Origin: Torreya grandis
Taxonomy: Eukaryota; Streptophyta; Pinopsida; Cupressales; Taxaceae
DNA: 64,000 nt
Assembly (NCBI GenBank): GCA_037957365.1
Contig: JARHVA010000224.1
Span: 1,899,501 to 1,963,500 of the forward strand
Direction of reading: 5' to 3'
This document shows positions 11,545 to 22,342 of this stretch, piece after piece; position 1 is the first letter of the stretch, and each line of letters begins with the position of its first letter. A program made the position numbers and the translations under genes. Under the pieces are notes generated by a model, which worked only from the letters and a program-made list of their open reading frames with translations, did not search any database and was not told the DNA's origin.

Positions 11545-13018
11545 GGATCATGCACTCTTGAGTGGGATATTGCTATGGAAGAGGAATATTCATAGCTCCT
11601 TGCATAGAAATAATGTTTGATATTTAGTCCCACTTCCTAAGGGAATAAAAACTTGTTCAATGCAAGTGGATCTACTAAATAAAGTTTGCATCAAATGGGT
11701 CATAGAAAAGTTCAAAACATGTTTGGTAGTAAAGGGTTTTTATCAAGTGCCTGACATTGACTACACCAAGATGTTCACCCTAGTTTCTAAAATTAACTCA
11801 ATTTGATTCACTATTGCTATTGCCATAACACATTTTTGGTATCTTCATCAGATCGATGTGAAGAGTGTATTTCTTCACAATAACCTAAAAGAGGAAATAT
11901 ACATGTATCAACCATAAGGATTTATGGAATATTCTTCCTTAGTTTATAAACTTCAAAATCTAGCTATGGACTCAAACAAGTTCCTCGAGCTTGGTATACA
12001 AATATGGACTACTTTCTTATTTTGGTTGGGTTTCCTAGGTGTTATTTAGATCCAAATGTCTACATTTTATGGTAGGATGATTCACTATTTATTATATTTA
12101 TCTACATGGAAGACCTATTGATCGTAATGAGTTTTCCATCCACCATAATAGGAGTGAGAATTACTTTGTCTGATAGGTTCTCAATGATCAACTTGGGCTT
12201 GTCTCATTACTTATTCGATATTGAAATTTCTCAGTCTAATGGTGAGATCACTATTTCATAGTCCAAGTATTCTCTTGATTTTCTTACATAATTTAGCATG
12301 CATGATTGTAAAATAGATTTGAATCCTTGTCTATCTAATGTGAAGCTTGAGGTTGATTTCCTATCTCCTTTGGTTAATGCTACCTCATATCAACAATTTA
12401 TTGGTAGTCTCATATATCTTATGGACATTAGACCTAACCTTTCATATGTAGTGGGTATGGTCTCTAGACTCATGTAAGAACCACAGACCTGCCCTATAAA
12501 GTAGTTAATCAGATCATTCACTATGTTTAGGGTACTCATAGATTCATGATTCACTATGGAACAAGCATTGACATTGAATTAATTGGTTAAATAGATTCAA
12601 ATTGGGCTAGTGATATTCAGAATCATAAATCTAATTTAGTCTATAATTTCTCCCTCAATTTAGGTACAATTAGTTGGTTAAAAAAGAAGTAAAATGTTAT
12701 TTCTTTATCTTTTATAATGGTAGAATATAAAGATTTTGTTAATGTTGCCACTAAATCTATTTGGCTTTAGGGGATCTTTACTAAGTTTGGCATCTAGTTT
12801 TGGTGACCGACAATCATCTTCTACAATAACTAAAACACAATCCAAATCTATAAGAATTTGGTCTTCCATCAATGGACCAAGAATATCGATATTCATATGT
12901 GCTTCATTGAAGATCTCATCCATGAGTAGATCATCGATCTTTTTTACATCTAGACAATAGAGTAAATTGATAATATATTCACCAAACCTTTCACTGAGAG
13001 TAAGTATCTTCATTTTTT
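11545..13018 (+). pseudogene. Copia reverse transcriptase/RNase H remnant
   Basis: Translation across frames gives the RT start (KWVIEKFKT), HQIDVKSVFLHNNLKEEIYM near 11845 (canonical HQMDVKTAFLNG region), a catalytic box read as YMEDLLI near 12105 where YVDDLLI is usual, SYQQFIGSLIYL near 12390, RNase H with SNWASDIQNHKS near 12600 and GTISWLKKK, and a C-terminal IFTKPF near 12980. Stops and at least one frameshift interrupt it. The catalytic Val-Asp to Met-Glu change alone would disable polymerisation. Confidence 0.88.
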
Positions 13019-13151
13019 AGCTCTTCTTAGGGTTTAGGTAGCTTCATCTTCTTCCTCCTATGGGGGATCATCTCTATGTACTCAGGTACCTCATTAGGCC
13101 TTTGTGTCAAGACCCAATTCTTCTACCCATATAAGCTACACTTAAAGGGGT

Positions 13152-13490
13152 TGTTGGTGTAGACATTTTTCCCACTTGGTTTTGTCTATACAGTCTATTC
13201 AAGTTTTCTTAGGTTTAATAAAGGTATTTAAGGGGTAAATAATCCTACATGCATGAAAATGTTGGGACTTGTCTATTTTTCACCTATATAAGGAACCTCC
13301 CTATGTAATTTTTGGATAATGCTTATTAATACAAAAAAAAAAAAAAAAAATTGATACAAGTTTATTCCTCTTTTGATCTATTTTCTTTCTTAGGTTTCAC
13401 TACTCCATACATTTTTTCTTCATGCATTTGATCCTATCTAGTATATTCTATTATGGTCCACTCCATTAAGATCTAAATAAGACATTTACT
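13152..13490 (+). repeat. 3' LTR of the copia fragment
   Basis: The PPT-like AAAGGGGT is followed by TGTTGGTGTAGAC at 13152. A TATA-like CCTATATAAGG lies near 13284-13294 and an 18-base A run at about 13333-13350, consistent with U3 and R. The right end is not marked by an obvious partner, so 13490 is approximate. Confidence 0.5.
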
Positions 13491-15481
13491 ATTTTTGATA
13501 TTAATACAGATTTAGATCTAAAATAAGTAGGAATCAAACTGGGATAAAGTTTTGGAATAGTCATCAAATTATGGATTAAGTACTGATATAGTCATGAACA
13601 CTTGCATTAGCTTAGGATGGTTACATCTATGTTAGTATTTGAATCAAATATAGGTGTCCAATATTAAATAACTAATACAACATGATGCAACCACCTAGAT
13701 GTTTCTATTTTCATCATCACCTTCAATCTAATGCATTTAGATCTAGGTTATGGACTATCTCTCGTTATCAAATGACCAAAACCCTAGTTCTTCATCTTCA
13801 TAATGGATATGGAAAAAATGGGTTAGTGAACACATAGTGTTGAGTTACCCTAAAGACCTCTCTGTTAATGAGCGCTACCTACATAGCCAATATTTCAAAT
13901 AGGGCTTCATAAATATGTAGTTTTACCCTACATATTGTCTTGTGTGTGAATCATGCAATGTGTGATATGCAAGTACTATAATGACATATCTTATAACTTA
14001 TAAAATCAGGCTATTAGGATTATCCTTCAGTACTTTAGACCTATAGATATATTATCCTTATGACTTATATGATAATACAAGAAAATAGGGAAGCTTTTCT
14101 CACTTGAATGCTTTATTGAGTGATTTTTGGTAAGTTACCTTGTGAGAGGTAAGACATTGATAGGTGAGGAATGAATGAGAGTTGATATTATATTTATATC
14201 AATCCATTTTGAGATTATATCTCATAATATAACTTAGGTAGACCATTATGATACATTTTATTTGTAAATTAAATGACTTTAACGTATTAGAAACTTGTGT
14301 CAGAATAGGACACCTACATTGACTAGGTGTCTGCCCAAGATGGAAGTGTTTAGGGAGTAAGAAAACATGTAAAAACTAAAATTTTTTAGAGGTATAAAAT
14401 AATCAAGTATTAATCAATCTAGATAATATAGAAGGTCTAAGTCATCAACATAAGAATGGTCAGACTAACAGATAGGCCAAGGGTTATAAGAGAGAGTAGA
14501 TGTGAGACTTGTACGTCTAGAACTAAGAGGAACAAATAAGGTCTAATTTTTCCAGGTGTACAAGACTTAAGTGTTATATAATACATAAATACCCTTTAGA
14601 CACTCATATCTAATGCACAAGTCAAAATATATAGTCCTCAAAAGGTACCACAAACTAGGATTATGAAAGTAGTCAAGCAAAACCTATAAAATATGGGAGA
14701 TATAATTATAAATAGATAAAAAATAATTTCAAAAATATTTATATCATAGAAAAAATGAATAAAAATCACCTTCCTAGGCCTTCTAGAACAAAATCTATGC
14801 CCATTAGAAGTTTGCTGCTCAAAAAATGAATTGCATTGGTGCAATAAAGGGCTAAAAATACTATATATGGTCACATGGGCATAATTTTTAACCCAAAATT
14901 AGTGTTGGTATTGCAATAGCAGTGGTGAATCTAGGTGGAATTTAGCCTAAGCAATTATCTCTACATTAAATACAACTTGTAAACAAGACTACAATCTCAC
15001 CACAAGTGATTCGATGTTCCATTCTTTAAAAAAATGAGACTTTTTAGAAATATTGAAATCATAATAATACAATGATGTAGATATTGAATCATAATTTTTT
15101 CGAATGAAAAAAATTACACCATCTTATTTTTTGTTCCTTGCTTGTTCTATAAATCTAAAACTTCAAAAAATCATAGAATATCACTATAACATTAAAAAAA
15201 CTTTTTTAAATTAATAATTATATAAGTAATATTATGAAACAATAGTGGATTTATTCATAAAATTCATAATTTTTTCCAAGAATAGAAAAAATATAGAAAA
15301 TGTCCTTATTTTTTTATAGATTTGGCTCAAACAAAATATACCCATAGGGTAATTTTGAAAACCCACAACATGGATTGGATTAAAAACTATATGTGGGCTT
15401 GGAAAATAGTGTGTTAGTGTTGGTTGTATTAAAAACATATTAACCCCCAACTCAAACTAGGAGCTCAAAGCTTTGGTACCA
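13491..15481. other. Unassigned AT-rich stretch
   Basis: No recognisable coding or repeat structure. It contains only short, low-complexity frames. The part at about 15040-15469 lies downstream of a minus-strand copia primer site and may be that element's decayed leader or gag, but no gag motif can be read. Confidence 0.4.
15470..15481 (-). other. Primer-binding site like sequence next to a copia LTR
   Basis: The minus strand reads TGGTACCAAAGC directly after the LTR's terminal CA; it differs from the initiator-Met primer site at two positions. Confidence 0.45.
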
Positions 15482-15946
15482 TGAAAGAAATAATGAGTTC
15501 TAAAGATTATATCTCCATAGTTATGAATCACTCCAAGATGAAAACACATGCAAAATTAAAAAAAATGTAATGCCTTCAGAGTATAATTTCAAAATTATAT
15601 TATCTTACAATGTATATAGAGGAAAGGGTATATATATCTTAAACAAGAGTTGTCCCTCATTTTTAAATTAGTTATACTAAAAGTGGCTTCCACCAAAGGT
15701 GACTTCCAAAAAGGGTGGTAACACATGTGAGGTGAGTAGGCATTAAATACACACTTCTCCACACATGTGCACACACTAATTAGACTTAGTTTAAAATATA
15801 AGTACCTAAGTTAAATAAGTTAAAGGTGCAAAAATAATATTTAAACCAACACAAACAAGCTATCAACTTTAATTTATAAAATAAAATTAAAATTAAGGAG
15901 AAATAAAATTCTAAATGCATATAAATTCAAGCTTATATTTCCAACA
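15482..15946 (-). repeat. Copia LTR flanked on both sides by internal sequence
   Basis: On the minus strand the copia PPT AAGGGGGAG (15956-15948) is followed by TGTTGGAAATATAAGC at 15946, the same LTR start as the copia family at 46-56 kb. It ends in CA at 15482, next to a primer-site-like sequence. To the right (15957-16060, minus strand) the end of a copia polyprotein is readable (KDNFDNI, then GVIN), so the LTR has a pol 3' end upstream and a PBS downstream. Confidence 0.65.
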
Positions 15947-16060
15947 CTCCCCCTTAAACTTGACTTCTTATATTGATGACACCTACTTTCTCATATATTA
16001 TCAAAATTATCCTTAGCTAGGTTAAGCGCACAACATTTGGGGTCAAAAGGGGGCCTACCT

Positions 16061-16768
16061 ATGGATATGTTTTTCCTAAAAATATAGAAATATGAACTTT
16101 TATAGATAATTTGAGATGGCTACACTTTAAATTTGAGGATGGTGTAAGAATATGAATTGTAGTATTTTGAATCTAGTTTCCCAAACACTAAATTTTTTAA
16201 ATGATTAAGTATAACTATGAAAAATATCTTAATGCCTCATGTCAAAATTGAGTATCATGTATATATCTTGAAAACTAATAAAAAAATGGATAGTCATCTA
16301 TGCACCCCCTAACTACCTCAAAAGTTATAAGTTTACATTTATATTATTACTTTTATATTCCTTATACTTTGAATTTATTTTAGTAAATATAAGAAATTAG
16401 TTTATATTGCATATTATATATTTGTTATCATATTTGCACACCTTAAGATGTGGAAGATAGTTTTTCAAAATCTAATATGGCCAATACTTAGGCATTTTTT
16501 AGGGTTTTAGTATTAAACCTAAAGATTTTATAGCATAACTTTTGCAATTAATGTCTATATTAGGTAAACATTTAGTCATTTTTAGTTTTTTTCCTTATAT
16601 ATTTATTAATGGAATATTTAGGAGTCCTAATTTTTTTGAAATTGAAGTCTACAAACCATTCACTTTGAATTCAAGTCAAATTGGTGTGATTAGGGAAGCA
16701 TAGGTCACATTGATGACCTATGCACATCAAATAGCCACTTTGTGTTAATTTCACTTTCTTTGTCCATA
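16061..16768. other. Unassigned AT-rich stretch
   Basis: I see no gene, LTR boundary or repeat here. It may be further decayed copia internal sequence, but no motif supports that. Confidence 0.3.
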
Positions 16769-17190
16769 CCTCATCTCTAATAACTCCCTCAACATCATTA
16801 ATCACTCCTTAATTATTCCTAAATATACCTCATCATCACTAATCACTTCATCATCCCTCATCATCCCTAATAACTCCCTCATTAACCCTCACCATCCCTC
16901 CTTATCCCTAATCACTCCCTTATTGAACCTGACCATACCACATCATATCTAATCACTCCTTCCTATTACATCATCATCCATAATCAATCCCACTTCATAT
17001 TTCATAATACTTCATCACTCCCTCATCATCCTAATTGACCCTCACCATCGCTTGTTATCCATAATCGCTCTCTTGCCATCCTTCATTACTCCCTCATTGA
17101 CCCTCACTTTCCCTCATCATACCTAATGATTCCCCCATTATACCCCATCATTTATACTCACTCCCTCCTCTTCCTTACTCATTTAATCTA
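16769..17190 (+). repeat. C/T-rich degenerate minisatellite
   Basis: Imperfect repeats of blocks such as CCCTCATCATCCCTAATCACT and CCCTCATTGACCCTCACC run for about 420 bases, with an apparent higher-order period near 40-45 bases. The plus strand is almost free of G, a strong strand asymmetry against the AT-rich surroundings. The array ends where the Tat fragment begins. Confidence 0.75.
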
Positions 17191-17261
17191 ATACCTTGAT
17201 GGTGGGTGTAGTGGCTTCCTACTTGTGCTTGACTGGATTATGTTCCAACTCCAAATTTTGA

Positions 17262-18990
17262 TAACTCAATTGATAATGCTTTAGGTGCACTTTTAGCTCA
17301 ACATGATACAAATAGAAAAGAGAATTTAGTATACTACTTAAGTTGTACCTTTGTCACATATGAACACAACTATGTGCCTATTGAAAAATCTTTTCTAACC
17401 ATGTTCTTTGCAGTTTAAAAACTATGCCATTACATGTTAAAAAATAAGACCATGGTCATTTCAAAAATAAATCCACTTAATTAACTACTATCTAAAATAA
17501 CTTTATAAGGTAGAATGGCCAAATGGATCATGCTTCTTAGTGAGTTTGACATAGAGTATGCCAATCAAAAGGTAATCAAGGGATAAGATCTCACAGATCA
17601 ACTTGTTGAAGCACTCCTTGTAGACACAAAGCCACTCACATTTCATTTTATTGATGAATCCATAATGAATATCATTGACACACCTTTTGAGTAGTAACAC
17701 TGGAAGCTATATTTTGATGGTTCATTTATTACACATGGATTGGGGGTAAGTCTCTTAATTATTACACCATAGGGGGATCTAATACCTAAATCATTTAGAA
17801 TCAATTTTTGCTTATATAAACAACATGGTTGAGTATGAAGGACTTATCACAAGACTTCGATAGGTATTACAATGGAACATATCTCATCTCCAAGTTTATG
17901 GTGATTCTCAATTATTCATCAATCAGGTCACAAACCATTTTCAAAACAAAGATGACAAGTTAGTTTCATATAAAGTTATGGTCGATATCCTAAAGCAAAA
18001 AATTACAATTATTCAATTTGAGCATATACCAAGGGATAGTAATAGAATTGTAGATGCCATGGATACTATCAGCTCTCTGATTCAATAAATAGATAAAGCT
18101 AGAGAGTATCAGTTCCTCATCTAGAATTTGGTCACACCAAATCATAAACCTTCAACCATGGTAATTATTTGTGATATTGTTGGTCCTAATTCTATCTGGT
18201 ACTCAAATATTTATAACTAACTTCATGACCAAGTTCTACCCTATCTCAAAAACAAACCAAAGCCTTTATCATCACTCCACTCATTATACTCTACTTGGAT
18301 CCACCCTTTATCATTGTAGTTTTGGTGGAACTCTACTTCATTATTTAACTTCAACAAAGTATACACTAGCATTATGAGAAGTTCATGAAGGAGTATGTGG
18401 AGCTCATTCTAGCGGGGCAGTCCTATCCAAAAAACTCTTGTGTGTTGATTACTATTGGTCCATGATGGGCATAGATGTAGCTACATATGTAAAGAAGTGT
18501 GATAAATGTCAATGACATGTTAATCTAATTCATGCACCAATAGAAACTTTGAAACTAATGTTGACACCATGGTCATTTACTACATGGGGACTTGACCTGA
18601 TTGGGAAGATCAACCCCACTTCATCTAATGACCATAAACATATCCTTACCGCCATTGAGTATTTCACTAAGTGGGTTGAAGCTACACCCCTCACTTATAT
18701 GATTGGAAATAAAAATTCCAAATTCATCCTCAAATATCTCATTTACTGCTACTTTATCCCCTTTAACATTATATCTGATAATGGAGGATCATTCAAGAAC
18801 AAGGATGTTGACAAGCTATGTATTAAATACAACATCACACCCCATTTTTGTATGGCATATTACCCTCAAGGTAATGGCCAAACTGAAACATCCAATAAAA
18901 CCATTGTCAATATTCTAAAAAAGATTGTTATTGATGTCAGTCATGATTGATACCTTTAGATATTCCCCACCCTTTGGGCATACTGTACCA
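17262..18990 (+). pseudogene. Tat-type gypsy RNase H, additional RNase H and integrase, copy 2
   Basis: The fragment begins in the RNase H next to RT (DNALGALLAQHD near 17262, then VYYLSCTFV and PIEKSFLTM). Next comes the second, archaeal-like RNase H that marks the Tat lineage: WKLYFDGSF near 17701, VEYEGLI, YGDSQLFINQ near 17900 and HIPRDSNRIVDA near 18030. Integrase follows, with the zinc finger (HEGVCGAH, CDKC), GLDLIG, SDNGGS with the second catalytic Asp intact (it is Asn in copy 1), and NGQTET. It stops at about 18990, where a CA microsatellite begins. Stops at 18513, 18948 and 18957 are at the same codons as in copy 1. Confidence 0.9.
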
Positions 18991-18994
18991 ATCA

Positions 18995-18995
<1 letters not shown>

Positions 18996-19057
<62 letters not shown>
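18996..19057 (+). repeat. (CA)31 microsatellite at an element junction
   Basis: 62 bases of uninterrupted CA dinucleotide. To the left is Tat integrase, which in copy 1 continues with CATACTCCCATAG instead; to the right is sequence homologous to 28995 onward in the gag-protease family. Confidence 0.95.
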
Positions 19058-19059
<2 letters not shown>

Positions 19060-19273
19060 ATAAAATATGTCATCATTTATATATGTGATTATTTAATTAT
19101 GCGTGAATCATGTAATATGCAATAATGGGAGTACAGGTAAGTCAATATATCAAATAGGCACACATAAATAATAAATTTAATAAATGCATGATACAAATCA
19201 TTACTTTGAACACAATATAAGTATGTGTGATATAAATCATGACATCAAACTCAAAAAGATTCATATATGTAAC

Positions 19274-19278
19274 CCCCG
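19274..19278 (+). other. Target-site duplication CCCCG, left
   Basis: CCCCG directly before the TG of the left LTR, repeated exactly at 23496-23500 after the terminal CA. Confidence 0.92.
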
Positions 19279-20388
19279 TGTTAGGTTGTGGAGCTAAAAG
19301 CTTCACTGATGCAGACATGGAGGAGGGTGCAGAAGGGTTGCTGAGTGTCACAGACACCGGCGTCGATCAGGCCAACCAACGTCGGCAGGATAGGGCAGGA
19401 GAGAAACCGACATCGGCGACCCCCAGGCGGATAGGGACCGGCGTCGGTCACCTGTGTGGTTCAACTGCGAGTATATTACGGGCAGTTGGTTGAAGAACCA
19501 AGTGTTTTCATGCTTAGTGTTAATTATAGACTGAGAGCTGCGGATCTAATTATTGTACTAGGTGTCTAATTATTGTTTGGATGAGATCTATATAATAGAC
19601 TCATGATTTTATTGTAAATTTGTAGCTAGGGAGTAAGAGAGCATTATTATAAGCTCCTTCTGTGTGTGAGGTAGAGCAATGGTGTGTTCCTCCTAGTGCC
19701 ACAGTACCAAGGTGGGTACTGGTTTGGAGAATCAGCAGGGTTCTTCAAGTGTGTATGATCTTGGTCATCAGGTGAGCATGGCTATAATAGGAGATCTCCA
19801 TGGTATGTAAGATCATTGATATGCAGGTGTGTGTGTGTGCAAGGTCAAGGTTCACAGGTGTGCAAAACCAGCTTGATCTATAGGTGGAAGATCAGATAGG
19901 ACAACAACACAACAGGGAGCAGTGTCAGGAGAGATCTACTTGGAGTACAGGTGTGTACTCAGAGCATAGAGGAAGGCAAGGGATTTCCTTCCATAAGTAA
20001 GGTCTATTGAGGTGCAGGTTGTTGCAGGTTCAGGGTAGATCTACTTGAAGTACATTTGTGTACTTGTGGAGTGCGTGGAGCACAGGTATAAGGTGAACAC
20101 CAACTCAGTGTGTGAGTTGGGTGTTGGGACCTAAGAGAGAGAGCTTTGAGGAAAGAAGTACTGTTCACTTGAGGTGTGGGAAGCCTCTGAAGAGGTGGTG
20201 GAGAAGAAGTGGCATCTTCTTTATTGTATTCTTTTATGTATGAGTATTAATACAAGTTGTGTATTGTCTCTCATATCTTGTGTTATTTTTGGATTCTAGT
20301 TACTTATTGATTCTGGTTATTTCCACATATTAAGTTGTTTGGTATTTGGTAATCAATTGTGTGCTTTCAGTGTTTCGTATTCCCAACA
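19279..20388 (+). repeat. Left LTR of the deleted copia element
   Basis: Begins TGTTAGGTTGTGGAGC and ends CCCAACA. It carries a cluster of CCGRYRTCGG-like motifs at about 19355-19452 and a TATA box at 19589-19597. It matches the right LTR throughout, with scattered substitutions and two short insertions in the right copy. Confidence 0.95.
19589..19597 (+). promoter_or_regulatory. TATA box in the left copia LTR
   Basis: TATATAATA in the context GATCTATATAATAGACTC, conserved in the right LTR at 22674-22682. Its place in the LTR suits the U3 promoter that drives the genomic transcript. Confidence 0.6.
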
Positions 20389-20390
20389 TG

Positions 20391-20402
20391 TGGTGTCAGA
20401 GC
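20391..20402 (+). other. Primer-binding site (initiator tRNA-Met)
   Basis: TGGTGTCAGAGC starts three bases after the left LTR; it differs at one position from the canonical TGGTATCAGAGC complementary to the 3' end of plant initiator tRNA-Met. Confidence 0.9.
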
Positions 20403-20477
20403 TAAGGTTGCAGGAAGCAGTTTTGTGTTTGGTTACAGGTCACTCTCAGGGGTTTCTGATTGACTAGGAGTAGAGCA

Positions 20478-20774
20478 ATGGCAGATCAAAGTAAGCTAAG
20501 GATGGAGGAGTTAAAAAGCACATATGGTCACTTATGGTCCGATGAAAAGAAAGAGCAGGTAAAAGGAGATTGTTGGTTTGTGGAAGATCAACAAGAAGGA
20601 ACTGAAGAAGCAGATGTTGCAGGTGATGTGGCACAGGATGCTCTGGGAGGTTTCTTGGATAAAGTTGAATCTTGTCTTATAGATTCGGTTGCCTCTTTCC
20701 ATGCAGCCCCAGATAGAGGAGCTAGTGAGCCTTGCCAAAGAATTGGCAAAGGGGAAGTGAAGCTGAAATTGTAG
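20478..20774 (+). pseudogene. Residual gag reading frame of the deleted copia element
   Basis: An open frame of 98 codons from ATG at 20478 (MADQSKLRMEELKSTYGHLW) begins 75 bases after the primer site, where copia gag normally starts. The charged, helical N-terminus fits a gag start, but the rest does not match a capsid domain I recognise. It lacks a zinc knuckle and is far shorter than a normal gag. It may still be translated, but nothing shows that it is functional. Confidence 0.5.
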
Positions 20775-20789
20775 GCGGCCAACACATGG

Positions 20790-21058
20790 GTGTTGAAGGA
20801 GGTCATGCAGGTCCCAGGTTTGGAGATATGGCTAATTTCTTCAAAAGAGTTGGGTGATGGGAGATGTACGAGAACTCTCACAATGGATACACTTGAATTA
20901 GCTGGTGGTAAGAAAACAGGTACTCTTTATCTACTTGTTTATATTACTGATTCTTCTTTCATTGCGGAGACGTGGCTTCGTAGGCTTGGTCACATGAGCA
21001 AGAAGGAGATGCATGTTCTTAAGCACAAGACAGATATATTTGATAGGCTTAAGAACTA
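20790..21058 (+). pseudogene. GAG-pre-integrase remnant
   Basis: In the frame opening at 20790, residues about 43-49 read TGTLYLL and residues 62-69 read WLRRLGHM, the signature of the copia GAG-pre-integrase domain that precedes integrase. The frame ends at 21058 and no integrase core follows: the next sequence is the CCGAYRTCGG palindrome array. Confidence 0.75.
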
Positions 21059-21189
21059 GAAACCCTTGGTGTTTTTGGAGGAGATGGTGGATAGAGACCA
21101 GTGGATGGGGCTGGATACTTCTGAGCAGGGCAGTTTGGACATGGGGATTGATTCAAAGGAGCTCGCAGGTAAAAAGTCATCACTTACAG

Positions 21190-21370
21190 GAAAACACAGG
21201 TACCGATGTCGGTAGGAAAAATGACATCGGTAGTATGCAAGATTGACGTCGGTCATGAGGACCGATGTCGGTAGCAGGAGGACATCGACATCAGCAGGTT
21301 GGTAGTCAGGACAGGCGCAGGAACCGATGTCGGTTGGATGCAGACTATGGGGTGGCTGAGGTCGGTCATT
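21190..21370 (+). repeat. Array of palindromic CCGAYRTCGG motifs
   Basis: At least four full or near-full copies (for example ACCGATGTCGGT near 21201, 21261 and 21323; GACATCGGT and GACGTCGGT variants between) plus half sites lie in 180 bases. The motif is self-complementary. Related copies (ACCGGCGTCGGTC, ACCGACATCGGC) lie in both LTRs at about 19355-19452 and 22420-22530. Confidence 0.8.
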
Positions 21371-21759
21371 GTAACGGATTTTGGGTGGACAGCAAGCTAT
21401 CAAGGAGTATCAAACACCCATATGGAGGACTGAAGATGTAAGTAGGCCTCAAATTCATTGTTCCTCTTCTTTATACTAGTTGCTAACTGCAGAGCAGGAA
21501 GGATCCAGGAAACAGTGGGAGCGTGGCATGGAGAGATTGCAGAACCATACGGAGATTTGTTAGGGTTGCCAGTTGGTATGTTAGCACTGCAAAATGAATG
21601 GATTCCTTAGTTGAAGAATAGAGAGAATGGACACGTGAGACAGAAGGCCAGGCATATGGTCTTCAGGAGCTGCAGGACAGTGGTACAGGTTTTGATAGGT
21701 CGGGGACGAAGCATGACTTTAGTCAATGTCAGGGTAACTACTGTGGTTTGACTTACTAG

Positions 21760-22320
21760 GGGGATGATGATTGCAACATCATTCTGTTGATGTATGTGGA
21801 TAGTATGCTAGCTAGCAGGGGTGTACATACCGGGTTTGCTGAGCTAAGGGTAAGATTAGTTCAGTGGTTTGCTATGAAGAATTTAGAGCAGTGAAATTCT
21901 TCAGCATGGGAGACATGGGAGATCACAGGGTGATTTTGTTTCCAGTGGGAGCTGATGTGAATTAGGTGTTGGCAAGATGCAGAATCAGAGTGCACCAAGG
22001 GCTGGATAGTTCAGTGTTTGAAATCACATGAGGTCTAGTATAGACCTGAGTTTTCCCAAGCAGTGGGAGCTGTTAGAGAGTTAGGAGCCAATTCGAAGAA
22101 GTGGATTCTCAGGTATTTGAGAGAGACCAGCAGTAGGGATTCATGCTATTTAGGGTCAGGACTTCACTACATGGGATTGTAGGATCGGATGTGGCAGGGT
22201 ACTCGGATGACAGGTGGTACATCACAGGTTGTGTGGTGGGTGGTCTTCAGGGTTATGTTTGAAGAGGGATACAAACCAGGAAACAGATTAGACAGGATAC
22301 AAATACAGGTACAGTGTAGC
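21760..22320 (+). pseudogene. Copia RT and RNase H remnants of the deleted element
   Basis: Near 21776 the frame reads IILLMYVDSMLAS, the catalytic RT box with the second Asp changed to Ser (YVDSM, 21793-21807), followed by AMKNLEQ. From about 22062 come VGAVREL and WILRYLRETSS, the end of RT leading to RNase H, then scraps to about 22300. Stops and frameshifts separate the pieces. The catalytic loss shows that the element cannot supply its own polymerase. Confidence 0.75.
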
Positions 22321-22330
22321 TATTTATCTC

Positions 22331-22342
22331 CAAGTGGGAGAT
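22331..22342 (+). other. Polypurine tract of the deleted copia element
   Basis: CAAGTGGGAGAT lies directly before the right LTR, the usual form of the PPT in plant copia elements. Confidence 0.85.

Larger units (their letters stand above)
11417..13490 (+). mobile_element. Ty1/copia 3' half with 3' LTR
   Basis: A plus-strand copia element truncated at its 5' side: reverse transcriptase, RNase H, PPT and LTR are present; gag, protease and integrase are missing. It abuts the chromovirus 5' LTR directly, so the chromovirus insertion or a later deletion removed the rest. Confidence 0.8.

Noticed and set aside
12705..13013. Minus-strand open frame of 102 codons
   Set aside because: Antisense of the copia RNase H tail; the plus strand reads the known IFTKPF ending.
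16769..17190. CRISPR-like array
   Set aside because: Repeats are degenerate with no unique equal-length spacers, and the window is plant nuclear DNA.
20588..21403. Minus-strand open frames over the deleted copia element (97 and 115 codons)
   Set aside because: They are antisense shadows of the GC-rich gag and palindrome-array region; the plus strand has the real gag and pre-integrase motifs.
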